Origin: Thioalkalivibrio denitrificans
GTDB lineage: Bacteria; Pseudomonadota; Gammaproteobacteria; Ectothiorhodospirales; Ectothiorhodospiraceae
DNA length: 45,150 nt
Assembly: GCF_002000365.1 (NCBI RefSeq)
Contig: NZ_MVBK01000060.1
Location: forward strand, 35,272 to 80,421
Reading direction: 5' to 3'
Shown: positions 26,521 to 35,006 of the stretch, one piece after another
How the letters are laid out: every line of letters begins with the position of its first letter
Position numbering within the stretch: position 1 is the first letter of the stretch
Position numbers and translations under genes: made by a program
Notes under the pieces: generated by a model
The model's input: the letters and a program-made list of their open reading frames with translations, nothing else
Database searches by the model: none
What the model was told of the DNA's origin: nothing

Positions 26521-26970
26521 ATGCAGATATGGGTGGATGCGGATGCCTGTCCGAAGGTGATCAGGGAGATCCTGTTCCGGGCGGCCGAGCGGGTGAAGGT
26601 GCCGGTGATCCTGGTGGCCAACAGCGCCATGCAGGCACCCCGCTCCCGATGGGTGCGCACCCTGCAGGTCTCCGCCGGTTTCGATGTGGCGGACAACGAG
26701 ATCGTTCGCCGGCTGGAAGCGGGTGACCTGGTCATCACCGCGGACATCCCGCTGGCCTGGGAAGTGCTGGAGAAGGGCGGCCATGCGCTCAACCCCCGGG
26801 GGGAACGCTACACGCGGGACACCATCCGTGAGCGGCTGGGCATGCGTGACTTCATGGAAACCCTGCGGGCCAGCGGCGTGAATACGGGCGGCCCCGCCAC
26901 CCTCAGCCAGAAGGACCGACAGGCGTTCGCCAATCAACTGGACCGGTTCCTGACTGCGGCGGGACGCTGA
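26521..26970 (+). CDS. YaiI/YqxD family protein (UPF0178)
   Basis: A 149-residue protein of the UPF0178/DUF188 family. The start [20 protein letters not shown] contains the conserved DADACP motif of the putative metal-binding site, and [20 protein letters not shown] and [16 protein letters not shown] are the other family signatures. The fold is thought to be NYN/PIN-like, suggesting a nuclease-like activity on RNA, but none is proven for this protein. ATG 26521 is chosen because the family begins there and GAGAGAAG lies upstream. Length is normal. It is divergent from dnaE2, and whether it shares SOS control cannot be decided. Confidence 0.93.
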   Translation: MQIWVDADACPKVIREILFRAAERVKVPVILVANSAMQAPRSRWVRTLQVSAGFDVADNEIVRRLEAGDLVITADIPLAWEVLEKGGHALNPRGERYTRDTIRERLGMRDFMETLRASGVNTGGPATLSQKDRQAFANQLDRFLTAAGR

Positions 26971-27154
26971 TGGCCCCCGATAAACGCGTGCCAATATATA
27001 GAAGCAATATCATGAATATGCAGTAACCTATTATGCAAAAAAGAATAATCAGATTGAAACGATAGGCTGTTACTGTACTGATCAGGGCCGATACAGCGGT
27101 GGGTGGCGTCCGCGCACAACATCGTTGAGTCAGGTGTCGGTCAGCCTTACACTT
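26971..27154. other. AT-rich non-coding stretch upstream of the diguanylate cyclase
   Basis: Bases about 26990-27090 are strikingly AT-rich against the surrounding GC-rich sequence (for instance CCAATATATAGAAGCAATAT and TTATGCAAAAAAGAATAATC). No open frame or known RNA motif is seen. It may hold promoters or curved DNA upstream of the Crp box. Confidence 0.4.
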
Positions 27155-27170
27155 TGTGACGACCATCACA
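27155..27170 (+). promoter_or_regulatory. Crp/Vfr-type binding site
   Basis: TGTGA-CGACCA-TCACA is a perfect match to the TGTGA-N6-TCACA consensus of the cAMP receptor protein. It lies 74 bases before the GTG start of the diguanylate cyclase and fits a class I or II activating position. Confidence 0.7.
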
Positions 27171-27243
27171 CACCCTTCATGCAGGGCTTCCCAACGGGGC
27201 GCGGCGATCGACAGCCGGTCCCAGGGTCGCCGACGGCGGGCTC

Positions 27244-28851
27244 GTGGGCAAACAAATACAACGCATGAGGCAGGCACTCGTCCAGTTGATCTTTTCCCGC
27301 CACCGGCGCCCCAGTGTCGCATTGGTGCGTCGCAGTGTGCTCGTGACGTTGTTTCTACTCGGCGTGTACGTGGCGCTGAGCCTCACCTACCTCACTTCGC
27401 TGCAATCCGCCATGACGGAGGTGTCCGAGGTCCATAACCGCAAGGTGGAGATCATCCATCAGATGTCCAATATCGTTCAGGCCCGCTCCCTGTACCTGTA
27501 CACCGTGGCCCTGAACGAGGATCCCTGGTTTCGCGACGACCAGTACATGGCGTTCCGTGATGTTGCGGTGGATTTCATCGATCTGCGGGAGCGACTCCGG
27601 GCGCTGGGGCTCACGTCCAATGAGGCGCAGTTGCTGGACCAGGCACTGGGCATCATTCGCGTGACCGCGCCGCTGCAGGAGGACATCATGCAGCGCATCC
27701 TCGGTGGTGAGGACACGGCGAAGGTGCATGCCGACATCATCGAGAAGGACCTGCCCCTGGAGTTGGAGCTCCTGTCCCTGTTCGATGCACTCGGAGAGCA
27801 GGTTCGGGATCGCGCACACGAGGCGCGGCTCGCTTCCGAGAACCGGTATCACATGGCGTTGAGGGTCCTGTCCGTGGTGACCCTGCTGATTGTCCTGTCG
27901 ATGCTACTCGGCGCGGCGCGTGTCGTGCAGCGGCTCGGTCTCATCGAAGGCTCCCTCCATCAGGAAAAGGAACTGGCCGTCGGCACCCTCAACAACATCG
28001 CCGATGGCGTGATCGTCACCGACGCCTCCGGAACGATCCTGTCCATGAACCGTCCGGCCGAGCAGATGACCGGCATAAGTGCGGGCGACGCGCAGGGGCG
28101 GCCCATCGAGTCCGTTTACCGGCCGGCACACCCTTCGGGCGAATCCTGTCTGTCGCCGAGCATGTTCGCTGCGCTGCTCAGCGGCCCGGCCAACCGGGCC
28201 TTCCGGCCCCAGCGCCTCGTCAATGCGTCCGGCGCAACGCACCACGTGGAGGAGACCGTCTCGCCCATCGTGGATGCGGCCGGAGAAGCGGTGCGGGTGA
28301 GTTACATCTTCCGTGATATCGGTGCCGACATGGCGCGCCTGGAGCAGATGTCCTGGGAGGCGAGTCACGATCACCTCACCGGCGCCCTGAACCGACGGGC
28401 CTTCGAGATGGAACTCCGGCAGGTTCTCGCGTCCGCGCGTCAGGGCGCCTCCCACACCCTGGTCTACCTCGACCTCGACGATTTCAAGGTGTTGAACGAT
28501 ACCTTCGGCCACCCGGCCGGAGACGCCTACCTCATCGAACTGGCCAGGACAATGAACAGCCGCATTCGCCGCCATGACAGGCTTGCCCGCCTGGGTGGCG
28601 ACGAGTTCGTGGTGCTGCTGCGCGATTGCAGCGTCGAAGATGCCGATACCATCATCAGGGACCTGTTCGAAGGCATTTCAAGTATCGATTTTGTCTTCGA
28701 CGGCCGGCGTGTACCCAATCCAGGCGCGAGTATCGGAGTGCTGGCCGTCTCCCCGGAACACCCCGATGCCGAAAGCATCATGCGCAAGGTGGACGAGGCC
28801 TGCTACCAGGCCAAGCGCACAGGCAAGAACCGGATCTGCGTCGCCCAATGA
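27244..28851 (+). CDS. Membrane diguanylate cyclase with PAS and GGDEF domains
   Basis: A 535-residue protein. TM1 (31-51) and TM2 (about 204-226) bracket a helical periplasmic sensor of about 150 residues. A PAS domain follows (about 240-355, with GTLNNIADGVIVTDASGTIL), then a GGDEF domain (about 370-532). The active site is intact: GGDEF at 451-455. The product-inhibition site RRHD lies five residues before it, so the enzyme should make cyclic-di-GMP under feedback control. There is no EAL domain. The start is uncertain: GTG 27244 is the longest choice, and ATG 27268 (MRQALVQLIF) is a good alternative. The Crp site upstream suggests joint cAMP control. Confidence 0.93.
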   Translation: MGKQIQRMRQALVQLIFSRHRRPSVALVRRSVLVTLFLLGVYVALSLTYLTSLQSAMTEVSEVHNRKVEIIHQMSNIVQARSLYLYTVALNEDPWFRDDQYMAFRDVAVDFIDLRERLRALGLTSNEAQLLDQALGIIRVTAPLQEDIMQRILGGEDTAKVHADIIEKDLPLELELLSLFDALGEQVRDRAHEARLASENRYHMALRVLSVVTLLIVLSMLLGAARVVQRLGLIEGSLHQEKELAVGTLNNIADGVIVTDASGTILSMNRPAEQMTGISAGDAQGRPIESVYRPAHPSGESCLSPSMFAALLSGPANRAFRPQRLVNASGATHHVEETVSPIVDAAGEAVRVSYIFRDIGADMARLEQMSWEASHDHLTGALNRRAFEMELRQVLASARQGASHTLVYLDLDDFKVLNDTFGHPAGDAYLIELARTMNSRIRRHDRLARLGGDEFVVLLRDCSVEDADTIIRDLFEGISSIDFVFDGRRVPNPGASIGVLAVSPEHPDAESIMRKVDEACYQAKRTGKNRICVAQ

Positions 28852-28878
28852 CCTGAATCCGCGCCCGCGCGGGTGCTG

Positions 28879-28890
28879 ATATGATCATAT
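28879..28890 (+). promoter_or_regulatory. Palindrome ATATGATCATAT near the second TauE start
   Basis: A perfect 12-bp palindrome with an overlapping TATGAT (28888-28893) that could be a -10 box, about 25 bases before the TTG start. It could be a promoter or a small operator. Confidence 0.35.
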
Positions 28891-28917
28891 GATACGCGCC
28901 GCGCCGGGGACCGATCC

Positions 28918-29682
28918 TTGGAAGCCTACAGCCTGACCGAGATCGTGGTGGTGATCGCCGTGGCGGTCATCGCGGGCGTGGTACACGGAATCTTCGGTCT
29001 GGGTTATCCGCTGATCGCAACGCCGCTGCTGGCCCTGGTCACGGATGTGAAGACCGCCATCCTGCTGACACTGGCTCCCAACATCGCCGTCAATGCCTGG
29101 AGCATGCTCCGGGGCGGCAACTGGGGCGCGAGCCTCGGGCGTTTCTGGCATGTGGCGGCCTGGATGCTGGCCGGCTCCGTGCTCGGCACGCTGCTGCTGG
29201 TCTGGCTGGACCCCAATCCCTTTCGCCTTCTCCTGGCACTGACGGTGGTCTTCTACCTGGTCAGCGATCACATTTCGAGACTCGACTTCAGCATTATCCG
29301 CAGACACCCGACCCGCAGCGGCAGCGTCGCGGGGCTGACCGGCGGCCTGCTGGGCGGTACGGTCAACGTGGGCGGCCCGGTCCTCATGATCTATTTCCTG
29401 GAGATGCGAGTGGCGCCCCTGGTGGTGGTCCAGGCCATGAATCTCGCGTTCCTGGTGGGCAAGGGGGCCCAGGCCGCCACCTTCAGCATGCTGGGCATGA
29501 TCGGCGTTCCGCTGTTGCTGCTGTCCATCCCGGTGGCGATCCTGGCCCTGGCGGGCCTGCGCGCCGGCATGTGGATACGGGAGCGGGTGAGCGCGGATGC
29601 CTACCGGTCGTGGCTTCGGGGCGCACTGTGGGTCCTCAGCGGCATGCTCGTCGTGCAGTTCCTGCTGCACCTGGGCGGTTGA
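28918..29682 (+). CDS. TauE/SafE family anion exporter, second copy
   Basis: A 254-residue membrane protein with about eight hydrophobic segments. The first TauE repeat has VIAGVVHGIFGLGYPLIATP and the second has GLTGGLLGGTVNVGGPVLMI, clearly different from the first TauE at 5384. The start is a TTG (MEAYSL), chosen because no ATG or GTG lies closer with a useful leader. It is 21 bases before a DUF1499 gene and probably shares its transcript. Family members export sulfite, sulfonates or related anions; the substrate is unknown. Confidence 0.88.
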   Translation: MEAYSLTEIVVVIAVAVIAGVVHGIFGLGYPLIATPLLALVTDVKTAILLTLAPNIAVNAWSMLRGGNWGASLGRFWHVAAWMLAGSVLGTLLLVWLDPNPFRLLLALTVVFYLVSDHISRLDFSIIRRHPTRSGSVAGLTGGLLGGTVNVGGPVLMIYFLEMRVAPLVVVQAMNLAFLVGKGAQAATFSMLGMIGVPLLLLSIPVAILALAGLRAGMWIRERVSADAYRSWLRGALWVLSGMLVVQFLLHLGG

Positions 29683-29703
29683 ACCGGTAACGAGGCGACG
29701 CGA

Positions 29704-30120
29704 ATGAAGATGCTCTGGTGGTTGGTACCCCTGGCGTTGGTGCTTGGCGCGGTGTTCGTTCTGGGTCGCTGGCCCATGATCAACGATGTACTCACGGGAC
29801 ACACGCCCGAGTATCCCGACATACAGCCACAGCATCTGAGGGCTGAACCGGGGGCCGTGTTCGAGGCCGCGCTCACGGTGGCACGGGATGCCGGCTGGGA
29901 GATCGTGGAGACCGACGCGGCGAAGGGCCGGATCGAGGCGGTGGCCACCACCCGCTTTCTGCGCTTCCGGGATGACGTGACCATCCTCATCGAGCCGGCG
30001 GGACAGGGCGGCAGCCGCGTGGACATCCGTTCCCGCTCCCGCGTGGGACGCAGCGACCTCGGCGCCAATGCACGAAGGATCCGGTCGTTTCAGGAAAAGC
30101 TGCTGAAGTTGCAAACGTGA
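29704..30120 (+). CDS. DUF1499 domain-containing protein
   Basis: A 138-residue protein with one N-terminal hydrophobic segment (WWLVPLALVLGAVFVLG, residues 5-21), followed by the DUF1499 domain. Family features are GWEIVETDAAKGRIEAVATT, RFRDDVTILIEPAGQGGSRV and DIRSRSRVGRSDLGANARRI. The protein should be membrane-anchored, with its domain on the periplasmic side. The function is unknown. It follows the second TauE gene closely, and the next 370 bases contain only a repeat and the rhlE promoter region. Confidence 0.9.
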   Translation: MKMLWWLVPLALVLGAVFVLGRWPMINDVLTGHTPEYPDIQPQHLRAEPGAVFEAALTVARDAGWEIVETDAAKGRIEAVATTRFLRFRDDVTILIEPAGQGGSRVDIRSRSRVGRSDLGANARRIRSFQEKLLKLQT

Positions 30121-30139
30121 ATCTGCACAACTGGAAATG

Positions 30140-30357
30140 ATGTGGGAATTGGGAATTGGGAATTGGGAAGTGTGAATGGGGAAGTGGGAAGCGGGAAGGC
30201 CTCCTCCCTGGCCCTCCCCCGCAAGCGGGGGAGGGGATTGCGGGGCTAGGGAGCTGGGTTATCCCTCTACCTCAGGGAGAGGGCGTGGTGAGGGTGGTTT
30301 GGTTTTATTCCGGGTGGTCTTATTCCCACTTCCCCATTCACACTTCCCACTTTTCCT
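30140..30357. repeat. Composite GGGAAGTGGGAA palindrome, copy 2
   Basis: The left arm GGGAATTGGGAAGTGTGAAT pairs with ATTCACACTTCCCACTT on the right. In between are the hairpins CCCTCCCCCGC/GCGGGGGAGGG and CCCTCTACCTCAGGGAGAGGG, plus the run GGTGAGGGTGGTTTGGTTTT. It is the longest copy and fills the gap between the DUF1499 and rhlE genes. Confidence 0.85.
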
Positions 30358-30364
30358 GTATACT
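30337..30364 (+). promoter_or_regulatory. Candidate rhlE promoter partly built from the repeat end
   Basis: TTCACA (30337-30342, one mismatch to TTGACA) and TATACT (30359-30364) are separated by 16 bases. The -35 lies in the repeat terminus (ATTCACACTTCCC) and the -10 just outside it. The ATG is about 125 bases downstream. Confidence 0.4.
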
Positions 30365-30490
30365 GCGCCTCACCGAACGCCCCGCCCGTCAGCGTCCGCT
30401 TACCTGATCTTCTCAAACCCCGGATTTCGTCTTCCCGGATGGGCGCCCCTCCAAATGTGAGCGGCGGGTCGTCGTTGGAGTAACTCCTGA

Positions 30491-31825
30491 ATGTCTTCTG
30501 TTTCCCGTTTTGCCGACCTCGGGTTGGCCGATCCCCTTTTGCGTGCCATTTCCGAAGCCGGTTATGAAACGCCCACGCCCATTCAGTCCCAGGCGATTCC
30601 GCTGGTGCTGGAAGGCCGGGACCTCCTGGCAGCGGCACAGACCGGCACGGGCAAGACCGCCGGTTTCACCCTGCCGATCCTGCACCTGCTGTCGTCGCGT
30701 TCCGCGCAGCGCTCCGGTGCGGGCCGTCCCCGCTGCCTGGTGCTGACCCCCACGCGGGAACTGGCCGCGCAGGTGCACGATTCCGTGCTGACCTACGGCA
30801 GGCACCTGAAGCTGCGTTCCACGGCCATCTTCGGGGGTGTCAATATCAATCCCCAGTTCCGTACGCTGCGCGGCCAGATCGACATCGTCGTCGCCACGCC
30901 CGGGCGCCTGCTCGATCACGTGGGCCAGAAGACGGTTGATCTCTCGGGTGTGGAGATCCTGGTGCTGGACGAGGCCGATCGCATGCTGGACATGGGCTTC
31001 ATCCCGGACATCCGTCGCATCCTCGGGCTGCTGCCCGCCACACGCCAGAGCCTGTTGTTCTCGGCCACCTTCTCCGACGAGATCCGGGCCCTCGCGGGCG
31101 GCATGCTCAACGATCCCGCCCGGGTGGAGGTGGCTGCGCGCAACACCGCCTCGGAGCTGGTACAGCAGCACGTGCACCTGGTGCACACGCACCAGAAGCG
31201 CGACCTGCTTAGCCATCTGATCAGGGAAAACCGCTGGGACCAGGTGCTGGTGTTCACCCGCACCAAGCACGGCGCCAACAAGCTGGCCGAAAAGCTGTCG
31301 AAGGACGGCATCCCGGCCGCGGCCATTCACGGCAACAAGAGCCAGGCGCAGCGCACCAAGGCGCTGCACCAGTTCAAGTCGGGTCGGGTCCCGGTCCTGG
31401 TGGCCACGGACATCGCCGCCCGAGGCCTGGACATCGATCAGCTGCCCCAGGTGGTGAACTTCGAACTGCCCAACGTGCCCGAGGACTACGTGCACCGCAT
31501 CGGCCGCACCGGACGGGCGGGCAGTGCCGGCGCCGCCCTGTCGCTGGTGGACGGAGAGGAGATGCGCCTGCTGTCGGGCATCGAGCGTCTGCTCCGCCGC
31601 CCCATCGAGCGGATCGAGACCGACGGCTTCGATGCGCCGCCGCCGGCCAATGATTCCCCGAATCGTTCCGCGCGCGGCTTCCGTCCCGCCGGCAACGGCG
31701 CACGCAGGAATCAGCCCCGTAACGGTCGCCCGCGCAGCGCGTCAAACGGCGCCGGTCGCCCGGGCCGGAGCAAGAACGGCAATGTACGCACGGGATCGGG
31801 CCAGGGCCGGGGCAACCGGATCTGA
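30491..31825 (+). CDS. rhlE: DEAD-box ATP-dependent RNA helicase RhlE
   Basis: A 444-residue DEAD-box helicase. The Q motif is in [20 protein letters not shown], Walker A is AAQTGTGKT (47-55), DEAD is at 160-163 in [13 protein letters not shown], and the SAT motif is at 191-193. The helicase C core has [19 protein letters not shown] and [13 protein letters not shown]. The C-terminal tail from about residue 385 is low-complexity and basic (Arg/Asn/Gly-rich), as in RhlE, and probably binds RNA. It remodels structured RNA in ribosome assembly or decay, often at low temperature. The ATG follows GGAG by about 12 bases. It is a single gene with a long leader. Confidence 0.93.
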   Translation: MSSVSRFADLGLADPLLRAISEAGYETPTPIQSQAIPLVLEGRDLLAAAQTGTGKTAGFTLPILHLLSSRSAQRSGAGRPRCLVLTPTRELAAQVHDSVLTYGRHLKLRSTAIFGGVNINPQFRTLRGQIDIVVATPGRLLDHVGQKTVDLSGVEILVLDEADRMLDMGFIPDIRRILGLLPATRQSLLFSATFSDEIRALAGGMLNDPARVEVAARNTASELVQQHVHLVHTHQKRDLLSHLIRENRWDQVLVFTRTKHGANKLAEKLSKDGIPAAAIHGNKSQAQRTKALHQFKSGRVPVLVATDIAARGLDIDQLPQVVNFELPNVPEDYVHRIGRTGRAGSAGAALSLVDGEEMRLLSGIERLLRRPIERIETDGFDAPPPANDSPNRSARGFRPAGNGARRNQPRNGRPRSASNGAGRPGRSKNGNVRTGSGQGRGNRI

Positions 31826-31918
31826 GATCCGGCACCATTGCCCTGCCAGTGCGTACGTGAGATAAAGTCACACATGACCTGACACGCGCAGGTCCCTGGA
31901 TGACGGTTTGGACACAGG

Positions 31919-31940
31919 CGGCCCGCGCTCGCGCGGGCCG
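31919..31940 (+). terminator. GC stem-loop between rhlE and rnk
   Basis: A perfect 9-bp stem CGGCCCGCG/CGCGGGCCG with a CTCG loop, followed by the T-rich TTGTGCGTTTGCGGTTTT. It lies 94 bases after the rhlE stop and 37 before the rnk start, so it can terminate rhlE or attenuate rnk. Confidence 0.5.
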
Positions 31941-31976
31941 TTGTGCGTTTGCGGTTTTCGCAGGAGCCTTACAGCC

Positions 31977-32390
31977 ATGACACAGCAACCCCCGATCACG
32001 GTCTCATCCCTGGACCTCGAACGCCTCGAGCAGCTGCTCGACGGGCTGCCGCGCGATGCCCAGGCCGCCCATCAGGCGCTGCGTGAGGAACTCAACCGCG
32101 CCAACGTGGTGGAGTCGGACAAGATCCCGCCCTCGGTGGTCACCATGAACTCGACCGTGCGTTTCCGCGTGGAACCTGAAGGCAACGAATTCGAGCGCAC
32201 CCTCGTGTATCCGTCGGGTATGGACGGCAGCCCCGAGAGGATCTCCGTGCTGGCCCCTATCGGCAGCGCCCTGCTGGGCCTGTCCGTGGGCGACAGCATT
32301 GCCTGGCCCTCACCGCGGGGAGGCGACATGACCGTGCGCATCATGGAGATCCTCTACCAGCCGGAGGCGGCGGGCGAGATGCATCGTTGA
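31977..32390 (+). CDS. rnk: Rnk, nucleoside diphosphate kinase regulator (GreA C-terminal-like)
   Basis: A 137-residue protein of the Rnk family, with a short coiled N-terminus (LDLERLEQLLDGLPRD) and a GreA/GreB C-terminal-like domain. Typical stretches are ANVVESDKIPPSVVTMNSTV and the ending SVGDSIAWPSPRGGDMTVRI. Rnk binds RNA polymerase and affects nucleotide pools and transcription; it lacks the long coiled coil that lets GreA stimulate cleavage. ATG 31977 is supported by CAGGAG upstream (31961-31966). The rhlE hairpin lies just before it. Confidence 0.92.
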   Translation: MTQQPPITVSSLDLERLEQLLDGLPRDAQAAHQALREELNRANVVESDKIPPSVVTMNSTVRFRVEPEGNEFERTLVYPSGMDGSPERISVLAPIGSALLGLSVGDSIAWPSPRGGDMTVRIMEILYQPEAAGEMHR

Positions 32391-32420
32391 GCGCTGGTGT
32401 CTGTGTATGTATCGGTGATT

Positions 32421-32498
32421 GACGCGGAGGTCGCAGAGACGCAGAGGACGCAAAGATTTTGTAACAAATGACTCTGCGCTCTCTGCGACCTCCGCGTC
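32421..32498. repeat. GACGCGGAGGTCGCAGAG palindromic repeat
   Basis: The left arm GACGCGGAGGTCGCAGAGAC (32421 on) pairs with CTCTGCGACCTCCGCGTC ending at 32498. It fills the gap between rnk and the DJ-1/PfpI gene and is related to the degenerate element at 14396-14480. Confidence 0.85.
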
Positions 32499-32588
32499 AC
32501 GTCCGGAAATCAGGTTGTGGCACCGGCGTGCGTCATGCAGTAAAACCTTCGTGTCCCTCGTCACGTGCCTCTTGACTGTGGAACCTTC

Positions 32589-33212
32589 ATGCAAACCAAC
32601 GTCGGCATTCTGATCTTCGAGAATGTGGAGGTGCTGGATTTCTGCGGCCCTTACGAGGTGTTTGTCACCACGCGCCTTGACGAATCACGCAGGCGTGAAA
32701 CCGAGGCGCCCTACAAGGTGAGTCTGCTTGCCGCCACGGCGGAGCCGGTCACCTGCTCCGGCGGGATGCGGGTGCTGCCCACCCATACGCTGGCGGATGC
32801 GCCGGCCCAGGACATCCTGGTGGTACCCGGCGGCTGGGGTGTGCGGGCACTGCTGGACGATGCGCCGCTGATGGAATGGTTGCGGGAACAGGCTGGACAG
32901 GTGAAGACCCTGGCGTCGGTGTGCACGGGTTCCCTGCTGCTGGCCTCCGCCGGTCTGCTGGACGGCAGGGAGGCCACCACCCATTGGCGATCGCTGCCGC
33001 TCATGAAGGAGCGCTTTCCGCAGGTGGGCGTTCACGAGGACGTGCACGTGGTGGAAGACGGCAACATCATCAGCTCCGCGGGCATCTCCGCCGGCATGGA
33101 CCTGGCACTCAGGATCGTGGCCCGCGACCACGGCGACGAAGTCGCCGCCAACGCCGCCCGCAACATGGAATATCCGTGGCCTTCTGATAATCGGCGGCGG
33201 GTTGTTTTTTGA
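32589..33212 (+). CDS. DJ-1/PfpI family protein (class I glutamine amidotransferase-like)
   Basis: A 207-residue protein with the DJ-1/PfpI fold. It begins QTNVGILIFENVEVLDFCGP, typical of the AraC-type sensor and isonitrile hydratase branch. The nucleophile elbow is LASVCTGSLLLASAGLL with C112, and H132 in TTHWRSLPLM is the usual partner. The C-terminus keeps SAGISAGMDLALRIV. There is no DNA-binding domain. Likely activities are isonitrile hydratase or a related hydrolase, but the substrate is unknown. ATG 32589 is chosen by family alignment; the Shine-Dalgarno is weak. The stop codon is at the very edge of the repeat that begins at 33210. Confidence 0.88.
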   Translation: MQTNVGILIFENVEVLDFCGPYEVFVTTRLDESRRRETEAPYKVSLLAATAEPVTCSGGMRVLPTHTLADAPAQDILVVPGGWGVRALLDDAPLMEWLREQAGQVKTLASVCTGSLLLASAGLLDGREATTHWRSLPLMKERFPQVGVHEDVHVVEDGNIISSAGISAGMDLALRIVARDHGDEVAANAARNMEYPWPSDNRRRVVF

Positions 33213-33447
33213 AGGTCAAAAGCTTTGACGCAGAGGCGCAAAGACGCAAAGGAACGCAAAGAAAATTCTTGAGCTATTGCTGTTAAGCCCCTTCCAACCG
33301 TGTTGCAAAGTTCAGGTGTCATGGCCTGAATAGGCCCCAATGCTTTCATCTCGCAAAGAACGCGAAGATCGCAGAGAAAACAGAAGAACAAAACGAATTT
33401 CTTTGCGTTCCTTTGCGTCTTTGCGCCTTCGCGTTGAAATTTTTTCA
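33210..33447. repeat. Long palindromic repeat flanking imuB, left copy
   Basis: An element of about 238 bp beginning TGAAGGTCAAAAGCTTTGAC at the stop of the DJ-1/PfpI gene. It has tandem ACGCAAAG-type steps at both ends in opposite orientation and a non-repetitive centre (TTGCAAAGTTCAGGTGTCAT and neighbours). The copy at 35007-35242 is about 90% identical by eye in the opposite orientation. Confidence 0.9.
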
Positions 33448-33453
33448 GTAGGG

Positions 33454-34986
33454 CTACCCGAACACCCCGCACAAGCGAACCGAGTCTGTGCCGTGTTCGC
33501 GGTAGAGCCACCAGCGTACGCCGTGGCGGTCTTCGGCGGTGTAGTAGTCACGGCGTTCTCCGCCGCCGTCCCACCAGCCGGTTTCGATGCGTTCCGGGCC
33601 GTGCACACGGCGAAGGGAAGGCGGGCAGGGCAGGGAATGTTCAAGCAGCCACAGGGGCCGCGGACCATATCCGGGGGGAGCAATACTCACCGATGCTGAA
33701 TCGGCCGGGTCCGTACGCGCCCAGGCCCGGGCGGGGCGGTGATCGTCGCGCAGGGCGAGACCGAACACCGCATCCCGGCCCAGCCGGGCGCGCAGGCGGT
33801 CCAGCAGGGACTGCCGGGCATCCGCCTGCGCTTCGACATCCGGCAGCAGGGCGGTATCCCGGTGGGGCAGGGGCAGGAAGGCGCCGGCTTGCAGTTCCAG
33901 ACCCGTCACGTCCGCATCGAGGCACTGCCGGGACAGGCGTTCCATGCACAGCGCCAGCAGATGATCCGGGTCGCGTCCGGGGGCCGCGAGGCCCAGGTTC
34001 ACGTGCGTGGCCGGACGCCGGGCGTGGAGCAGTCGAAGGTCCAGGGACTGTACCGCCATGCCGCGTCCGCGCAGCACGCCCGCCAGTTCACGCAGCAGGC
34101 GCTGCAGGGGTGTGCGCAGCATGGCCTGGTCGTGCGTCTCCACGGGCAGCCACAGCCGGCGCTCGAAAGAGGGCGGCGGTTCGAAGCGCGGCCGCGGATC
34201 CGGCAGGTATCCCGTGAGGCGATCCAGGTAAGCCGGCAGCCACGCACCCAGGCGCCGGGCCAGCCCGTCCCGCGGCAGACGCCACAGGGCGCCGAGGGTG
34301 TTCACGCCCATGCCGCGCAGGCGCTGCACCACGGCCTCGGGCCACTCCAGCGCCTCCACCGGCAGTTCCCGGATCAGGGCAGCCAGGGTGTCCGTATCCC
34401 GGGCCGGTTCGGCAATGCCGGAGCGGGCCAGCAGGCGGGCCCCGAGGGGCGTGACTGCAAGCCCCGTACGGGCGTGATGGTCCAGTGTTTCGAGATCGGC
34501 GAGGATGCGCCGGCGCAGACGCTTCATGCCGCCGAACAGCCGCAGGCTGCGGCCCACCTCCAGCAGCAGCACGTGACCTTCCTCCACCGCCACGTGGTCC
34601 GTGTACTGCAACCCCCAAGCGGCGAGGGTATGCAAAGCGGCGTGCTCGGCCGCCGTGTCCCGCTGACGCACGCGCAGTTCCGCGCACAGCCCCAGTGCAT
34701 CGCCCAGAGGCGTACCGGGGCGGATGCCCGAACCCCGCGCTCCCCGGCTGGCCGCATGCACCAGTTGACGGCCGCGCACCGTCTGGCACACCACCAGCGG
34801 CATGGGTGCCGCATCCTCCTGCGCGATCATTTCCAGAGCCAGATGGGGAAAGTACAGCGCCAGCCACAGGCTGCCGGGCCGGTTTCGCGCGCGGGGCAAA
34901 GGCGTATCGGCCGGTACAGCAACTCGCACCGGCGCCGGATCGAGCCCCGGCAGGCTGTGCTGTCTTGTTCGCGCAAGCGGTTTCAT
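33454..34986 (-). CDS. imuB: ImuB, DNA polymerase Y family mutasome protein
   Basis: A 510-residue Y-family-like protein. After a 38-residue N-terminal extension, the family core starts at SLWLALYFPHLALEMIAQED. Other features are GLQYTDHVAVEEGHVLLLEV, LRGMGVNTLGALWRLPRDGL (helix-hairpin-helix) and the C-terminal RRDYYTAEDRHGVRWWLYRE that marks ImuB. ImuB is a non-catalytic adaptor that links DnaE2, ImuA and the beta clamp in translesion synthesis. A Q-x-x-LF-type clamp motif is not clear in the linker (HRDTALLPD), but RQHSLPGLDP near the N-terminus resembles one. No Shine-Dalgarno is seen at the ATG; a repeat lies directly upstream, so the original start may have been altered. Confidence 0.9.
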   Translation of the reverse strand: MKPLARTRQHSLPGLDPAPVRVAVPADTPLPRARNRPGSLWLALYFPHLALEMIAQEDAAPMPLVVCQTVRGRQLVHAASRGARGSGIRPGTPLGDALGLCAELRVRQRDTAAEHAALHTLAAWGLQYTDHVAVEEGHVLLLEVGRSLRLFGGMKRLRRRILADLETLDHHARTGLAVTPLGARLLARSGIAEPARDTDTLAALIRELPVEALEWPEAVVQRLRGMGVNTLGALWRLPRDGLARRLGAWLPAYLDRLTGYLPDPRPRFEPPPSFERRLWLPVETHDQAMLRTPLQRLLRELAGVLRGRGMAVQSLDLRLLHARRPATHVNLGLAAPGRDPDHLLALCMERLSRQCLDADVTGLELQAGAFLPLPHRDTALLPDVEAQADARQSLLDRLRARLGRDAVFGLALRDDHRPARAWARTDPADSASVSIAPPGYGPRPLWLLEHSLPCPPSLRRVHGPERIETGWWDGGGERRDYYTAEDRHGVRWWLYREHGTDSVRLCGVFG

Positions 34987-35006
34987 GGGGTGTTTGGGTG
35001 AAACTC

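Noticed and set aside
33219-33290. CRISPR-like short direct repeats (ACGCAAAG steps)
   Set aside because: The steps are about 8-12 bases with no regular spacer and form the arm of a palindrome; no cas genes are near.
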